Below, piece by piece: positions 31,220 to 39,484 of a stretch of DNA of 55,654 nucleotides. A program made the translations under genes and the position numbers. Source of the stretch: an uncultured Oscillibacter sp. (GTDB taxonomy: Bacteria; Bacillota; Clostridia; Oscillospirales; Oscillospiraceae); assembly GCA_910588005.1 (NCBI GenBank), contig CAJUQM010000014.1, forward strand, positions 1 to 55,654, in the 5' to 3' direction. Numbering within the stretch: the first letter of the stretch is position 1; each line of letters opens with the position of its first letter. Below the pieces are notes generated by a model. It was not told where the DNA came from. It saw only the letters and a list, made by a program, of their open reading frames with translations, and did no database searches.

Positions 31220-32506
31220 ATGAACAACTACCATCCTGAAACCGTCTGCGTTCAAGGGGGATACGCCCCCGGCAACGGCGAACCCCGGCAGATTCCCATC
31301 ATCCAGTCCACCACCTTCAAATACGCCACCAGCGAGGATATGGGCAAGCTCTTTGACCTGGAGGCCAGCGGTTATTTCTACTCCCGCCTCCAGAACCCCA
31401 CCTGCGACTATGTAGCCGCCAAAATTGCCGCCCTGGAGGGGGGCACGGCGGCCATGCTCACCTCCTCCGGTCAGGCGGCCAACTTCTTCGCCCTGTTTAA
31501 CCTCTGCTCCTGCGGGGACCACATCGTTGCCTCCTCCAGCATCTACGGCGGCACCTTTAACCTCATCTCCGTCACCATGGCCAAGATGGGGGTGGAGGCC
31601 ACCTTCGTCTCCCCGGACTGCACAGCGGAGGAGCTGAACGCGGCCTTCCGGCCCAACACCAGGGCGGTTTTCGGCGAGACCATCGCCAACCCCGCTCTGA
31701 CCGTGCTGGACATTGAGAAGTTTGCCGCCGCCGCCCACAGCCACGGGGTACCCCTGATCGTGGACAACACCTTTGCCACCCCCGTAAACTGCCGTCCCTT
31801 CGATTGGGGCGCGGACATCGTCACCCACTCCACCACCAAGTACATGGACGGTCACGGCGCCGCCGTGGGCGGCGCCGTGGTGGACTCCGGCAAGTTCGAC
31901 TGGATGGCCCACGCGGACAAGTTCCCCGGCCTCTGCACGCCGGACGAGAGCTACCACGGCGTCACCTACGCCGAGAAGTTCGGGACAGAGGGGGCCTTCA
32001 TCACCAAGTGTACGGCCCAGCTCATGCGGGACCTGGGCAGCACCCCCTCCCCCCAGAGCGCCTTCTACCTGAACCTGGGCCTGGAGAGCCTTCACGTGCG
32101 CATGGCCCGCCACTGTGAGAACGGACAATCCGTTGCGGAGTTTCTGGCGGCCCATCCCAAGGTGGCCAGCGTCAGCTACTGCGGGCTGCCGGAGGACAAA
32201 TACCACGCTTTAGCGGAGAAATACCTGCCCCGCGGCTCCTGCGGCGTGGTGTCCTTTGAGCTGAAGGGCGGCCGGGAGGCCGCCGGGGCCTTCATGCGCC
32301 ATTTGAAGCTGGCAGCCATTGAGACCCATGTGGCCGACGCCCGGACCTGCTGCCTCAACCCCGCCTCCTCCACCCACCGGCAGATGACCGACGAGCAGCT
32401 CTCCGCCGCCGGGATTCCCGCGGGCCTCATCCGCATCTCCTGCGGGCTGGAGAGCGGGGAGGACCTGATTGCTGACATCCGGCAGGCGCTGGAGGCGGTG
32501 GTCTGA
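31220..32506 (+). CDS. metY: O-acetylhomoserine sulfhydrylase (aminocarboxypropyltransferase)
   Basis: A 428-residue PLP enzyme that makes homocysteine from O-acetyl-L-homoserine and sulfide. The PLP-binding Lys is Lys207 in HSTTKYMDGHG; SSGQAAN (about 82-88) binds the cofactor phosphate, Tyr52-54 and Arg56 region YFYSRLQNPT is typical of the Cys/Met metabolism family, and the RISCGLE block near the end holds the substrate carboxylate Arg. The length and the insertion around residue 230-250 (WMAHADKFPGL) suit MetY rather than cystathionine gamma-synthase. AAAGGAG precedes the ATG. It is the first gene under a tRNA-Met T-box and its stop overlaps the metA start. Confidence 0.93.
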   Translation: MNNYHPETVCVQGGYAPGNGEPRQIPIIQSTTFKYATSEDMGKLFDLEASGYFYSRLQNPTCDYVAAKIAALEGGTAAMLTSSGQAANFFALFNLCSCGDHIVASSSIYGGTFNLISVTMAKMGVEATFVSPDCTAEELNAAFRPNTRAVFGETIANPALTVLDIEKFAAAAHSHGVPLIVDNTFATPVNCRPFDWGADIVTHSTTKYMDGHGAAVGGAVVDSGKFDWMAHADKFPGLCTPDESYHGVTYAEKFGTEGAFITKCTAQLMRDLGSTPSPQSAFYLNLGLESLHVRMARHCENGQSVAEFLAAHPKVASVSYCGLPEDKYHALAEKYLPRGSCGVVSFELKGGREAAGAFMRHLKLAAIETHVADARTCCLNPASSTHRQMTDEQLSAAGIPAGLIRISCGLESGEDLIADIRQALEAVV

Positions 32507-33444
32507 TGCCCATTAAAATTCCAAACCAGCTCCCCGCCACAAAGACCCTGGCGGCGGAGAATATCTTCGTCATGACAGAGACCCGGGCCATTGCCCAGGA
32601 CATCCGGCCCCTGCAGATCCTGCTTCTAAATCTCATGCCCACCAAGGTGGACACGGAGACCCAGCTGGCCCGGGTGCTGGGCAACACCCCTCTCCAGATT
32701 GACTTGGAACTCATCGCCCCGGCGGGGCACATCTCCAAAAACACCTCTCAGGCGCACATGCTCTCCTTCTACAAGACCTTTCACGAGGTCCAAGACCGCA
32801 CCTTTGACGGCCTGGTCATCACCGGCGCGCCGGTGGAACACCTGCCCTTTGAGGAGGTGGACTACTGGCCGGAGCTGTGCGAGATCATGGAGTGGAGCAA
32901 GACCCACGTTCACTCCACCCTCCACATCTGCTGGGGCGCCCAGGCGGGGCTGTACTACCACTACGGCATCCCCAAGCGCCAGCTGGAGCAAAAGCTCTTC
33001 GGCGTCTTCAGGCACACCCTGGAGGACCCCAATTTCATACTCTTCCGGGGCTTTGACGACACCTTCTGGGTTCCCCACTCCCGGAACACCACCGTGGAGC
33101 GGGCGGATCTTGAGGCGGTTCCGGAGCTGAAAATTCTGTCCAGCTCTCCGGAGGCGGGAGTCTACGCCGTCAAAACCGCCCAGGGGCGGCAGGTGTTCCT
33201 CATGGGCCACGCGGAGTATGACCGGGACACCCTGAAAAAGGAGTATCTGCGGGACGTGGCCGCCGGAGTGGATATCCGGCTTCCCCGGCACTATTTTCCG
33301 GAGGATGACCCTGCCCGGGAACCCATGGTCCGCTGGCGGTCCTGCGCCCACCTGCTGTACGGCAACTGGCTGAACTACTGCGTGTACCAGACCACGCCCT
33401 ACGACATCGGCGGCATCCGGCACGGTGTGCGCACGGATGACTGA
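32506..33444 (+). CDS. metA: Homoserine O-acetyltransferase (MetA type)
   Basis: A 312-residue enzyme of the MetA fold. Catalytic residues sit at their canonical numbers: Cys142 in HICWGAQAG, and His235 and Glu237 in MGHAEYD. Position 111 is Glu (ITGAPVEHL), the residue shown in other MetA enzymes to give acetyl-CoA rather than succinyl-CoA specificity, where Gly is found. So it should make O-acetylhomoserine, the substrate of the preceding MetY. The ATG shares one base with the metY stop codon (TGATG), so translation is coupled. The operon ends at a 19-bp terminator. Confidence 0.94.
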   Translation: MPIKIPNQLPATKTLAAENIFVMTETRAIAQDIRPLQILLLNLMPTKVDTETQLARVLGNTPLQIDLELIAPAGHISKNTSQAHMLSFYKTFHEVQDRTFDGLVITGAPVEHLPFEEVDYWPELCEIMEWSKTHVHSTLHICWGAQAGLYYHYGIPKRQLEQKLFGVFRHTLEDPNFILFRGFDDTFWVPHSRNTTVERADLEAVPELKILSSSPEAGVYAVKTAQGRQVFLMGHAEYDRDTLKKEYLRDVAAGVDIRLPRHYFPEDDPAREPMVRWRSCAHLLYGNWLNYCVYQTTPYDIGGIRHGVRTDD

Positions 33445-33446
33445 CA

Positions 33447-33488
33447 AAAGACCCGGTCTGCCTCCCGTTGGAGGCAGACCGGGTCTTT
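33447..33488. terminator. Bidirectional terminator after metA
   Basis: A 19-bp perfect stem (33447-33465 with 33470-33488) with loop CGTT and short A/T ends, between convergent operons. Confidence 0.88.
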
Positions 33489-33490
33489 GA

Positions 33491-33700
33491 TCAGTCGAAA
33501 TAGAACAGCTCCTCAAATTTCTTGTCCAGGGCGATGCACAGCACCAGGGCCAGCTTCGCCGTGGGGCTGAACTGCCCCGTCTCGATGGAGCTGATGGTGT
33601 TCCGGGACACGCCCACCAGCTCCGCCAGCTGGGTCTGGGAGAGTCCCCGCTCCGCCCGGGCCACCTTGAGCCGGTTTTTCAAAATCAGCTGGCCGTCCAT
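33491..33700 (-). CDS. Small HTH (Cro/CI, YozG-like) regulator
   Basis: A 69-residue protein that is almost entirely a helix-turn-helix domain: NRLKVARAERGLSQTQLAELVGVSRNTISSIE (about residues 8-39, in parts), followed by two helices and the end FEELFYFD. This short form is common in Firmicutes, where it is paired with a small membrane protein gene. Here the partner is directly upstream, 21 bases away. The ribosome binding site before the ATG is weak, so it may depend on coupling. Two CAAGTT-type palindromes at the promoter of the pair are likely its own operator. Confidence 0.88.
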   Translation of the reverse strand: MDGQLILKNRLKVARAERGLSQTQLAELVGVSRNTISSIETGQFSPTAKLALVLCIALDKKFEELFYFD

Positions 33701-33721
33701 CCTGTCACCCCGCTCCGTTCG

Positions 33722-34030
33722 TCATCTATGAAAGCATTGTACCAGATAATAGACGAAGAAAGCAAGAGAGATTACAAGCGTAATGATATCGGAGGCATCT
33801 CTCCGCTGGGCGATGCGGTACACCCGGTTCCCCACACAGGAGGCCCAGAACATCACCATGACGTCCGCGATGGGCTGGTTGTGATACAGCTCCCATCCCA
33901 CCAGAACACCACCCGCCAGCAGGGTGCACATCAGGCTGAAAGACTCCCCCCGGACGCGGACCTCCCGCTCCATCTCATCCCGCTCCCGGTTCTCCCGCCG
34001 GCTCCTTTCTAAAATTTCCTCTCGGTCCAT
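33722..34030 (-). CDS. DUF6442-like small membrane protein
   Basis: A 102-residue protein: a charged N-terminal helix beginning MDREEILERSRRENRERDE, then three membrane segments (about 32-50, 54-70 and 78-98). The EEILE-SR-EN start is typical of the group annotated DUF6442. AAGGAG lies seven bases before ATG 34030; the frame opens at 34102. The HTH gene follows in the same operon, an arrangement seen repeatedly in Firmicutes. Function is unknown; the HTH may respond to its product at the membrane. Confidence 0.7.
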   Translation of the reverse strand: MDREEILERSRRENRERDEMEREVRVRGESFSLMCTLLAGGVLVGWELYHNQPIADVMVMFWASCVGNRVYRIAQRRDASDIITLVISLAFFVYYLVQCFHR

Positions 34031-34066
34031 GAAATCGCTCCTTACATAGTTAGGTTTGTATATTGC

Positions 34067-34116
34067 CAAGTTAACTTGTATAAATAGGATAGCATATACC
34101 AAGTTTACTTGTCAAC
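34067..34116 (-). promoter_or_regulatory. Promoter and twin palindromic operators of the HTH/DUF6442 pair
   Basis: CAAGTTAACTTG (34067-34078, perfect palindrome) and CAAGTTTACTTG (34100-34111, one asymmetric pair) have centres 33 bases apart, about three helical turns. A TTGACA on the minus strand (about 34110-34115) overlaps the outer copy, so bound regulator would block the -35 and the transcription start. Confidence 0.7.
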
Positions 34117-34129
34117 AAAAAGATAAAAG

Positions 34130-34155
34130 CGCCCCGGAGAAATCTCTCCGGGGCG
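34130..34155 (-). terminator. Terminator of the uridine phosphorylase gene
   Basis: An 11-bp stem (34130-34140 with 34145-34155), loop AATC, with T-rich sequence following on the minus strand. Confidence 0.8.
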
Positions 34156-34162
34156 TTTCCCG

Positions 34163-34933
34163 CTATTGCTTTTCCCGGTCCGCCCGGATCAGCAGCTTCA
34201 GGCCCTCCACCGCCGTCCGGACGGAGGCGGAGGTGTCCTCGATCATCTTTTGGTCCAGCCCGGCGGCCTCCCGCTCCTGGTTCCAGACCACGTGGAAGCA
34301 GGAGGCGGCCCGGCAGCCCAGCGCCGCCGCGATGACAAACAGCGCCGCAGACTCCATCTCGCTGGCCTTCACCCCCAGCCGTTTCCAGCTCTCCCATTTG
34401 GCTTTCAGCTCGTAGGAGACGGGGGAGGCGTCGGGGCTGTGCTGGCCATAGAAGCTGTCCTTGCACTGGACCACTCCCAGGTGGAGCGGCAGGCCCAGGT
34501 TCTCCGCCGCCTGTGCCAGACATCTGGTGGCTGTGTAATCCGGCACCGCCGGGAACTCGATGGGGGCGTACTCCAGGCTGGTGTGCTCGTACCGGATCGC
34601 TCCGGTGGCCACCACCAGATCCCCCGCCTGGACGGCGATGTCAATGCCGCCGCAGGTGCCGGAGCGGAGGAAGGTGTCCGCGCCGCACTTGTGGAGTTCC
34701 TCCACCGCGATGGCCGTGGAGGGTCCGCCGATGCCGGTAGAGCAGGCGGTGACCTTCTCACCCAGCAGGGTGCCGGTCCAGACATTGTACTCCCGGTTGC
34801 AGGCCACCTGCTTCGCGCCGTCAAACAAGGCGGCGATGGCAGGCACCCGGCCCGGATCTCCCGCCAGGATGCAGTACCTGCCCACATCTCCGGGGACGCA
34901 GGCGATGTGATATTGGCGTTTCAGTTCTTGCAT
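34163..34933 (-). CDS. Uridine phosphorylase-type nucleoside phosphorylase
   Basis: A 256-residue enzyme of the NP-I family, which splits a nucleoside with phosphate into base and ribose-1-phosphate. Visible motifs: AGDPGRV (about residues 23-29, phosphate binding), STGIGGPS (about 65-72), RSGTCGGI (about 89-96) with the phosphate-binding Arg, and EMESAALF (about 188-195) with the ribose-binding Met-Glu. The match to uridine phosphorylase is good, but other pyrimidine or purine nucleosides are possible. ATG 34933 is chosen over GTG 34942, which overlaps the GAGGTG binding site. It would process nucleosides such as those brought in by the ABC importer at the window start. Confidence 0.88.
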   Translation of the reverse strand: MQELKRQYHIACVPGDVGRYCILAGDPGRVPAIAALFDGAKQVACNREYNVWTGTLLGEKVTACSTGIGGPSTAIAVEELHKCGADTFLRSGTCGGIDIAVQAGDLVVATGAIRYEHTSLEYAPIEFPAVPDYTATRCLAQAAENLGLPLHLGVVQCKDSFYGQHSPDASPVSYELKAKWESWKRLGVKASEMESAALFVIAAALGCRAASCFHVVWNQEREAAGLDQKMIEDTSASVRTAVEGLKLLIRADREKQ

Positions 34934-35004
34934 AGTGGTCACCTCATCTCTATTTTTCCCAGTATAGCATATCCGCTGGAAGGTTACAACTGCTCCCTAT
35001 TCCA

Positions 35005-35358
35005 CTATTCCACTGTTACGCGAAACCGGCATTTCTCCGCGCCGCCCAGGACCGTCTCCAATGTCTCCACCGTGACCGCCCTCTCCGGCAGCAGCGTCTC
35101 CAGAATGTACAGAACACTCTGCCGGGAACACTCGCAGTGGCCCGGGTCCCGGGTCTCCCGGGCCTCCGGGCAGACACATCGGGGATAGCCCACCTCATAG
35201 ACCCGGCCCGGCTCAATGATTTCCGCGAAGAACGCGGCGGTGTCTCCGTATTTCCGGTACTGTTCATCCAAGGAACCGCCGCACTCCTGAAACTGTCCCA
35301 TCTGCACGGGCAGAACCGTGTCCTTTACGCAGTGAATTGCTTTTTCCCGATAGTCCAT
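35005..35358 (-). CDS. Cys-rich protein, possibly V4R-like, downstream of mutS2
   Basis: A 117-residue protein with an N-terminal helical part and a C-terminal half carrying Cys at CVCP (about 66-69) and HCECS (about 78-82), then a helix and a LGGAEKCRFRVTV end. That tail, a Gly turn followed by Cys and a strand, is like V4R and related small-molecule-binding domains, but the match is weak and I would not assign a function. GAGGAG lies five bases before ATG 35358. The mutS2 stop is only 8 bases upstream, so it is the last gene of that operon. Confidence 0.65.
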   Translation of the reverse strand: MDYREKAIHCVKDTVLPVQMGQFQECGGSLDEQYRKYGDTAAFFAEIIEPGRVYEVGYPRCVCPEARETRDPGHCECSRQSVLYILETLLPERAVTVETLETVLGGAEKCRFRVTVE

Positions 35359-35366
35359 CTTTCTCC

Positions 35367-37757
35367 TCACTTCATTGTCACCACGGTGACGCCGCTCTCA
35401 CCCTCGCCGTAGACTCCCAGGCGGAAGCCCTTCACGGCTTTGTTCCGCCGCAGTACGTCGTGCACCGCCTTGCGCAGTGCCCCGGTGCCCTTGCCGTGGA
35501 TGATGGTCACCGTCTCCAGCTTTCCCATGACGGCGGCGGAGAGGAAATTCTCCACCACCGCCTCCGCCTCCAGCGTCTCCAGGCCCCGGATATCCAGCTC
35601 CCGGGCCGCCGCAGCCCGAAGGGCCTGGCCGGCGCTCTGCCGGATGGCGGCGGGAGCTTTCTTCCTGGCCGCCCGCTCATCCTCCTCGATTAGCCGAACC
35701 TCCGACGCCTGCGCCTTCATCTTTAAGATGCCGGACTTTAACTGCAGCGTTCCGTCCTTTCCAACGGATACCACTTCCGCCGGGGTGCGGACCCCGGGGA
35801 TCTCCACCAGGTCGCCCGCCTGAATGGGACGGCTGGGCTTGGGAATGGACTCTTTGCGGCCATCGCGGCGGGATACGGTCTCCTCCGCCTCATTGAGCCT
35901 GCGCCGCAGGGCGGCACGGGCCTCGTTCTCGTCGGCGTTCCGCTCCGCCCGGGCCTGTTGGCGGCGCATCTCTGCCAGCTCCGCAAAGACCTCGTCGGCG
36001 GCGGCGCGGGCGTCCCGCAGAATGCGCTTTGCCTCCGCCTCCCCCCGGCCCCGGGCGTTTTCCTTGGCCCGCTCCATCTGCTCTCGAAACTCCCGGGCCT
36101 TGCGGGCGTCCTCCTCCCGCTGGCGGAGAAGACGGTCCGCCTCTATCTCCCGTTTTTCCAGGGCCTGGCGCTTGGCCTCCAGCTGGGTCAGCACATCCTC
36201 AAAGCGCACGCCCTCGCCGCTGAGCTGCTGCCGGGCGGCGCTGATCACTGCCTCCGGCAATCCCAGCCGCCGGGAGATGGCAAAGGCGTTGGATTTTCCG
36301 GGAATACCGGTCAGCAGCCGGTAAGTGGGCCGCAGGGTCTCCACATCAAATTCACAGGAGGCGTTTTCCACCCCCGCAGTGGTCATGGCAAAGGTCTTTA
36401 ACTCTGCGTAGTGGGTGGTTGCAGCCACCTTGGCCTCCTGCCGCCGCACATGCTGGATCACGGCGATGGCCAGCGCCGCCCCCTCCACCGGGTCGGTGCC
36501 CGCTCCCAGCTCGTCAAAGAGGATGAGGCTGCGGCTGTCCGCCTCCGCCAAAATGGCCACAATATTCACCATATGCGCGGAGAACGTGGACAGGTTCTGT
36601 TCAATGCTCTGCTCATCGCCGATGTCCGCCAGCACCCGCCGGTAGACGGCGACGGCGCTGCGGTCCGCCACTGGAATGTGGAGGCCGCACTGGGTCATCA
36701 GCGTCAAAAGTCCCAGGGTTTTCAGACTCACCGTCTTGCCGCCGGTATTGGGTCCGGTGATCACCAAGGTGTCAAAGGTCCCACCCAGCTCAATATCAAC
36801 CGGCACCGCCGTCTTGGGATCCAGCAGGGGGTGCCGGGCCTTTCGCAGGTGGATGCACCCGTCCCGGCGGATCTCCGGCCGCACGCCGTCCATTTTATAG
36901 CTCAGCTGTCCCCGGGCAAAAATCAGATCCAGATGTACCAGCGTGTCGTAATCCCACTGGATCGCCTCCCGGTGGGCTGCCGCTTCGGCGGACAGCTCCG
37001 CCAGAATCCGCTCAATCTCCTTTTGCTCCTTGGCCTCCAGCTCCACAAATTCGTTGTTGGCCTGCACCACTCCCATGGGTTCCACAAAAACCGTGGCCCC
37101 GGTGGCGGAGATGTCGTGGACCAGTCCGGGCAGGCTTCCCTTGTGCTCCGCCTTCACCGGCACCACAAAGCGGCCGTCCCGCTGGGTGATGATGGCCTCC
37201 TGCAAGATCTTTCCGTAGGTGGGGGAGGAGATGATCTTCTGCAGGATCTGCCGGCTCTTGGCCTGGGCCGCCCGCATGTGGCGGCGGAGATCCGCCAGCT
37301 CAGAGGAGGCCGCGTCGGCAATGGTGTCCTCGTCGGGAATGCACCGCTTGATCTTCTCCTCCAGCGGCCGGTTTCCGTGAATGGACAAAAACAGGTGGTC
37401 AATGGCGGTTTTCTCCGCCGCCTCACCGTTGAAATACTCCCGGCACCGCCGGGCGGCGGTGAGAAGACCCGCGATGGTCAACAGCTCCCGGGTATTCAGC
37501 CCGCCGCCCCGGTCCGCCCGGTCCAGGGCCTCTGCCACCGGTTTTACACCGGAGAAGGAGGGACTCCCCCTAAGGCCGATCATGGTCCGCGCGGCATCGG
37601 TCTGGTCCAGCAGGCGCAGCACCTCCTCCGCCTCTGTCTCCGGGCGCACCTGGAGCGCCCGGGCCTTTGCCTCGGCGCTGACCGCCTGCTCACTCAGCAG
37701 CTGCAATACCCTGGGCAGTTCCAGCGTGCGGATCGATTTATCGAATAACTCGCTCAT
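35367..37757 (-). CDS. mutS2: Endonuclease MutS2
   Basis: A 796-residue MutS homologue without the mismatch-recognition domain. Order: N-terminal core and clamp (about 1-300), ATPase with Walker A GPNTGGKT (about 334-341), ILFDELGAGTDP as Walker B, a long charged coiled coil (about 510-640), and a C-terminal Smr endonuclease domain (LDIRG and IHGKGTGALR, about 723-770). MutS2 suppresses recombination and, in Bacillus, helps rescue collided ribosomes; both roles come from other species. GGAGG precedes the ATG by eight bases. It lies 261 bases after recO on the same strand. Confidence 0.95.
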   Translation of the reverse strand: MSELFDKSIRTLELPRVLQLLSEQAVSAEAKARALQVRPETEAEEVLRLLDQTDAARTMIGLRGSPSFSGVKPVAEALDRADRGGGLNTRELLTIAGLLTAARRCREYFNGEAAEKTAIDHLFLSIHGNRPLEEKIKRCIPDEDTIADAASSELADLRRHMRAAQAKSRQILQKIISSPTYGKILQEAIITQRDGRFVVPVKAEHKGSLPGLVHDISATGATVFVEPMGVVQANNEFVELEAKEQKEIERILAELSAEAAAHREAIQWDYDTLVHLDLIFARGQLSYKMDGVRPEIRRDGCIHLRKARHPLLDPKTAVPVDIELGGTFDTLVITGPNTGGKTVSLKTLGLLTLMTQCGLHIPVADRSAVAVYRRVLADIGDEQSIEQNLSTFSAHMVNIVAILAEADSRSLILFDELGAGTDPVEGAALAIAVIQHVRRQEAKVAATTHYAELKTFAMTTAGVENASCEFDVETLRPTYRLLTGIPGKSNAFAISRRLGLPEAVISAARQQLSGEGVRFEDVLTQLEAKRQALEKREIEADRLLRQREEDARKAREFREQMERAKENARGRGEAEAKRILRDARAAADEVFAELAEMRRQQARAERNADENEARAALRRRLNEAEETVSRRDGRKESIPKPSRPIQAGDLVEIPGVRTPAEVVSVGKDGTLQLKSGILKMKAQASEVRLIEEDERAARKKAPAAIRQSAGQALRAAAARELDIRGLETLEAEAVVENFLSAAVMGKLETVTIIHGKGTGALRKAVHDVLRRNKAVKGFRLGVYGEGESGVTVVTMK

Positions 37758-38018
37758 CGGCAGTTCCTCCTGTGGGTCCCATCATCCGCTGTGGCGACAG
37801 GTTTTTCTCATCCAAATGTCAGGGGAGACAACATCTGGTCTGTTCTGAAGGGCAGCGGAAATGCTGCGGCGGCCGCCGGCAATCCAGCGCCGGGAGCCGG
37901 CGGCGCAATAGGCCCCTGCGGCCCTCATATCTGCTCCCAGGGGCTTATACCGGGGAGCGCAATCGTTTCCGGATCATTCCGTTTCGTATAACATTAAAGC
38001 AATTATACAAATCGTATC

Positions 38019-38795
38019 CTATCCCTGCCAGTTTTCCGGCTCTTGGAGACTTTTGAAAAAATCCAGCGTCCGAAATTTCCGCTCCAGCTGGGCGGTCATA
38101 AACGCCTCCGCCGCCGCAGAGAGCCTTCTCAGCGGCTCCGGTCCCAGGGTGAAGGAATAGAGTCTTTTCGGCTCCCCGTAAACCACGTGGCGCAGCGCCG
38201 CCAGGGAATCCCGGCACAGGGGCAGCGACCGCCCATTCTCCCCGCCGCCGCAGGTCCCGCAGCGGAGCACTCCCTGGACCACGTCCAACCGGGGAGACTC
38301 CGGCTCCGCCGCCCCACAGCAGGCACAGCTGTCCGCCAGCGGCTCATACCCCGCAAGGCACAGCAGCCGCAGTTCAAAAGCGGCTCTTACCAGGGCCAGC
38401 GGCTTGCGGAGAGAGGAGACGGCATACAGCCCGTTCAGCAGGTGCCGCAGCAGTTCCCCCGCAGGCGCCTCCTCGGTGGTAACGGCCTCCGTCAGCTCCG
38501 CAAAATAGAATCCCAGGGACATGGCGTCCAGATCATTCCGCAGTCCGCTGAACAGTTCCAGCGTTGTTCCCTCGTTGGCGTAATACCACCCGCCCCTTTG
38601 GTAAAGGGTCCACTCCGACCAGGCCAGGGATTGGGCGCAGGCGGCAAACCGGCACCCCTTCCGCCGCGCTCCCCGGGCGATCACGGAGAGTCTGCCCCGC
38701 TCCGCAGTGAGCAGGGTCAAAATCTTGTCCGTCTCCTTCGTCTCAGTCTCCCGCAAAACGACTCCCCGGATCACAATGTGCGGCGCTCCCGCCAC
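38019..38795 (-). CDS. recO: DNA repair protein RecO
   Basis: A 258-residue recombination mediator that loads RecA onto SSB-coated DNA with RecR. The N-terminal OB fold shows GVVLRETETKETDKILTLLT (about residues 10-29) and GRLSVIARGARR. A zinc finger is made by CACC (about 151-154) and CGTC (about 174-177). The start is GTG 38795 with a GGGGG-type binding site seven bases upstream. It follows yqzL by 42 bases in an era-PPOX-yqzL-recO group, matching Bacillus synteny except for the inserted PPOX gene. Confidence 0.93.
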   Translation of the reverse strand: MAGAPHIVIRGVVLRETETKETDKILTLLTAERGRLSVIARGARRKGCRFAACAQSLAWSEWTLYQRGGWYYANEGTTLELFSGLRNDLDAMSLGFYFAELTEAVTTEEAPAGELLRHLLNGLYAVSSLRKPLALVRAAFELRLLCLAGYEPLADSCACCGAAEPESPRLDVVQGVLRCGTCGGGENGRSLPLCRDSLAALRHVVYGEPKRLYSFTLGPEPLRRLSAAAEAFMTAQLERKFRTLDFFKSLQEPENWQG

Positions 38796-38837
38796 GGCGC
38801 TTCCCCCCCTATGTACGGGGACGGCGTCCCCCGGTAT

Positions 38838-38954
38838 TCACGGCCTGATGCCCCCGTCCTGCTCCTCCAGGGAGCGGTACAGCATATAGGCCAACGGCTC
38901 CCCAGTCATGCAGAACAGCTCCCACAGCGGAGCGGGTTCCATCCACTCTAACAT
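38838..38954 (-). CDS. yqzL: YqzL-like small protein
   Basis: A 38-residue gene (first residues MLEWMEPAPLWELF), easy to miss by size. The pattern of an N-terminal W..T/E..P..W..F followed by TGEP.AYMLYR is that of YqzL, found between era and recO in Bacillus and here in the same place. AAAGGAGGT lies seven bases before the ATG. Function is unknown; its conserved position suggests cotranscription with recO. Confidence 0.85.
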   Translation of the reverse strand: MLEWMEPAPLWELFCMTGEPLAYMLYRSLEEQDGGIRP

Positions 38955-39020
38955 TGCGCAGACCTCCTTTATGGATATAGTCTGCGGAGAATGTCGAAGG
39001 TTATGGCTGGAAAAGTCCGG

Positions 39021-39467
39021 TCAATCTGGAATTGTAAAGTCCTCCGATTTAAAATGGCTGTAATACCGTCCCCGCTCCGCCGTAAATTTCAGCACGCAAT
39101 AGTCGGGGTCTGTCACTCCTTGGGGATAGTACATCCTGTCCCCCCTCCGCCAGAGCCGCTCCTTGGCGGCCGGGTCCTCCAGCACCTCCACAGTGCCGGA
39201 GAGGCTGACGCCCCGGAAAAAGCGCCGGTCCACAAAATAGACGCTCCCCCTGGGATTGGCCCGGAAGGCCGCCGCCTTTTGAGAGGAGGTATTGGTGCTG
39301 AACCAAAATACCCGGATTCCCTCCCGCTCCCGGGGGGCCAGCATGGCCCGTGTGGTGGGATAGCCCTGGCTGTCAATATAGCTGAGGTAGGCGGTTTTGG
39401 CCCTGCCGGCCATAGCGCCCACGGTTTTTTTCACGTCCCGCACCGGCGTGCACCTCCCTTTTTCCAT
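39021..39467 (-). CDS. Pyridoxamine 5'-phosphate oxidase family protein
   Basis: A 148-residue split-barrel flavin-binding protein. It shows the family order: AYLSYIDSQGYPTTRAML (about 26-43), FWFSTNTSSQKAAAFRANP (about 54-72) and YFVDRRFFRGVSLSGTVEVL. Such small members bind FMN or F420 and act as general stress or oxidoreductase proteins; the substrate is unknown. GGAG is eight bases before the ATG. It sits between era (18 bases upstream) and yqzL, so it interrupts the standard era-yqzL-recO order, an insertion worth noting. Confidence 0.85.
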   Translation of the reverse strand: MEKGRCTPVRDVKKTVGAMAGRAKTAYLSYIDSQGYPTTRAMLAPREREGIRVFWFSTNTSSQKAAAFRANPRGSVYFVDRRFFRGVSLSGTVEVLEDPAAKERLWRRGDRMYYPQGVTDPDYCVLKFTAERGRYYSHFKSEDFTIPD

Positions 39468-39484
39468 ATAGAGCTCTCCGGCCC

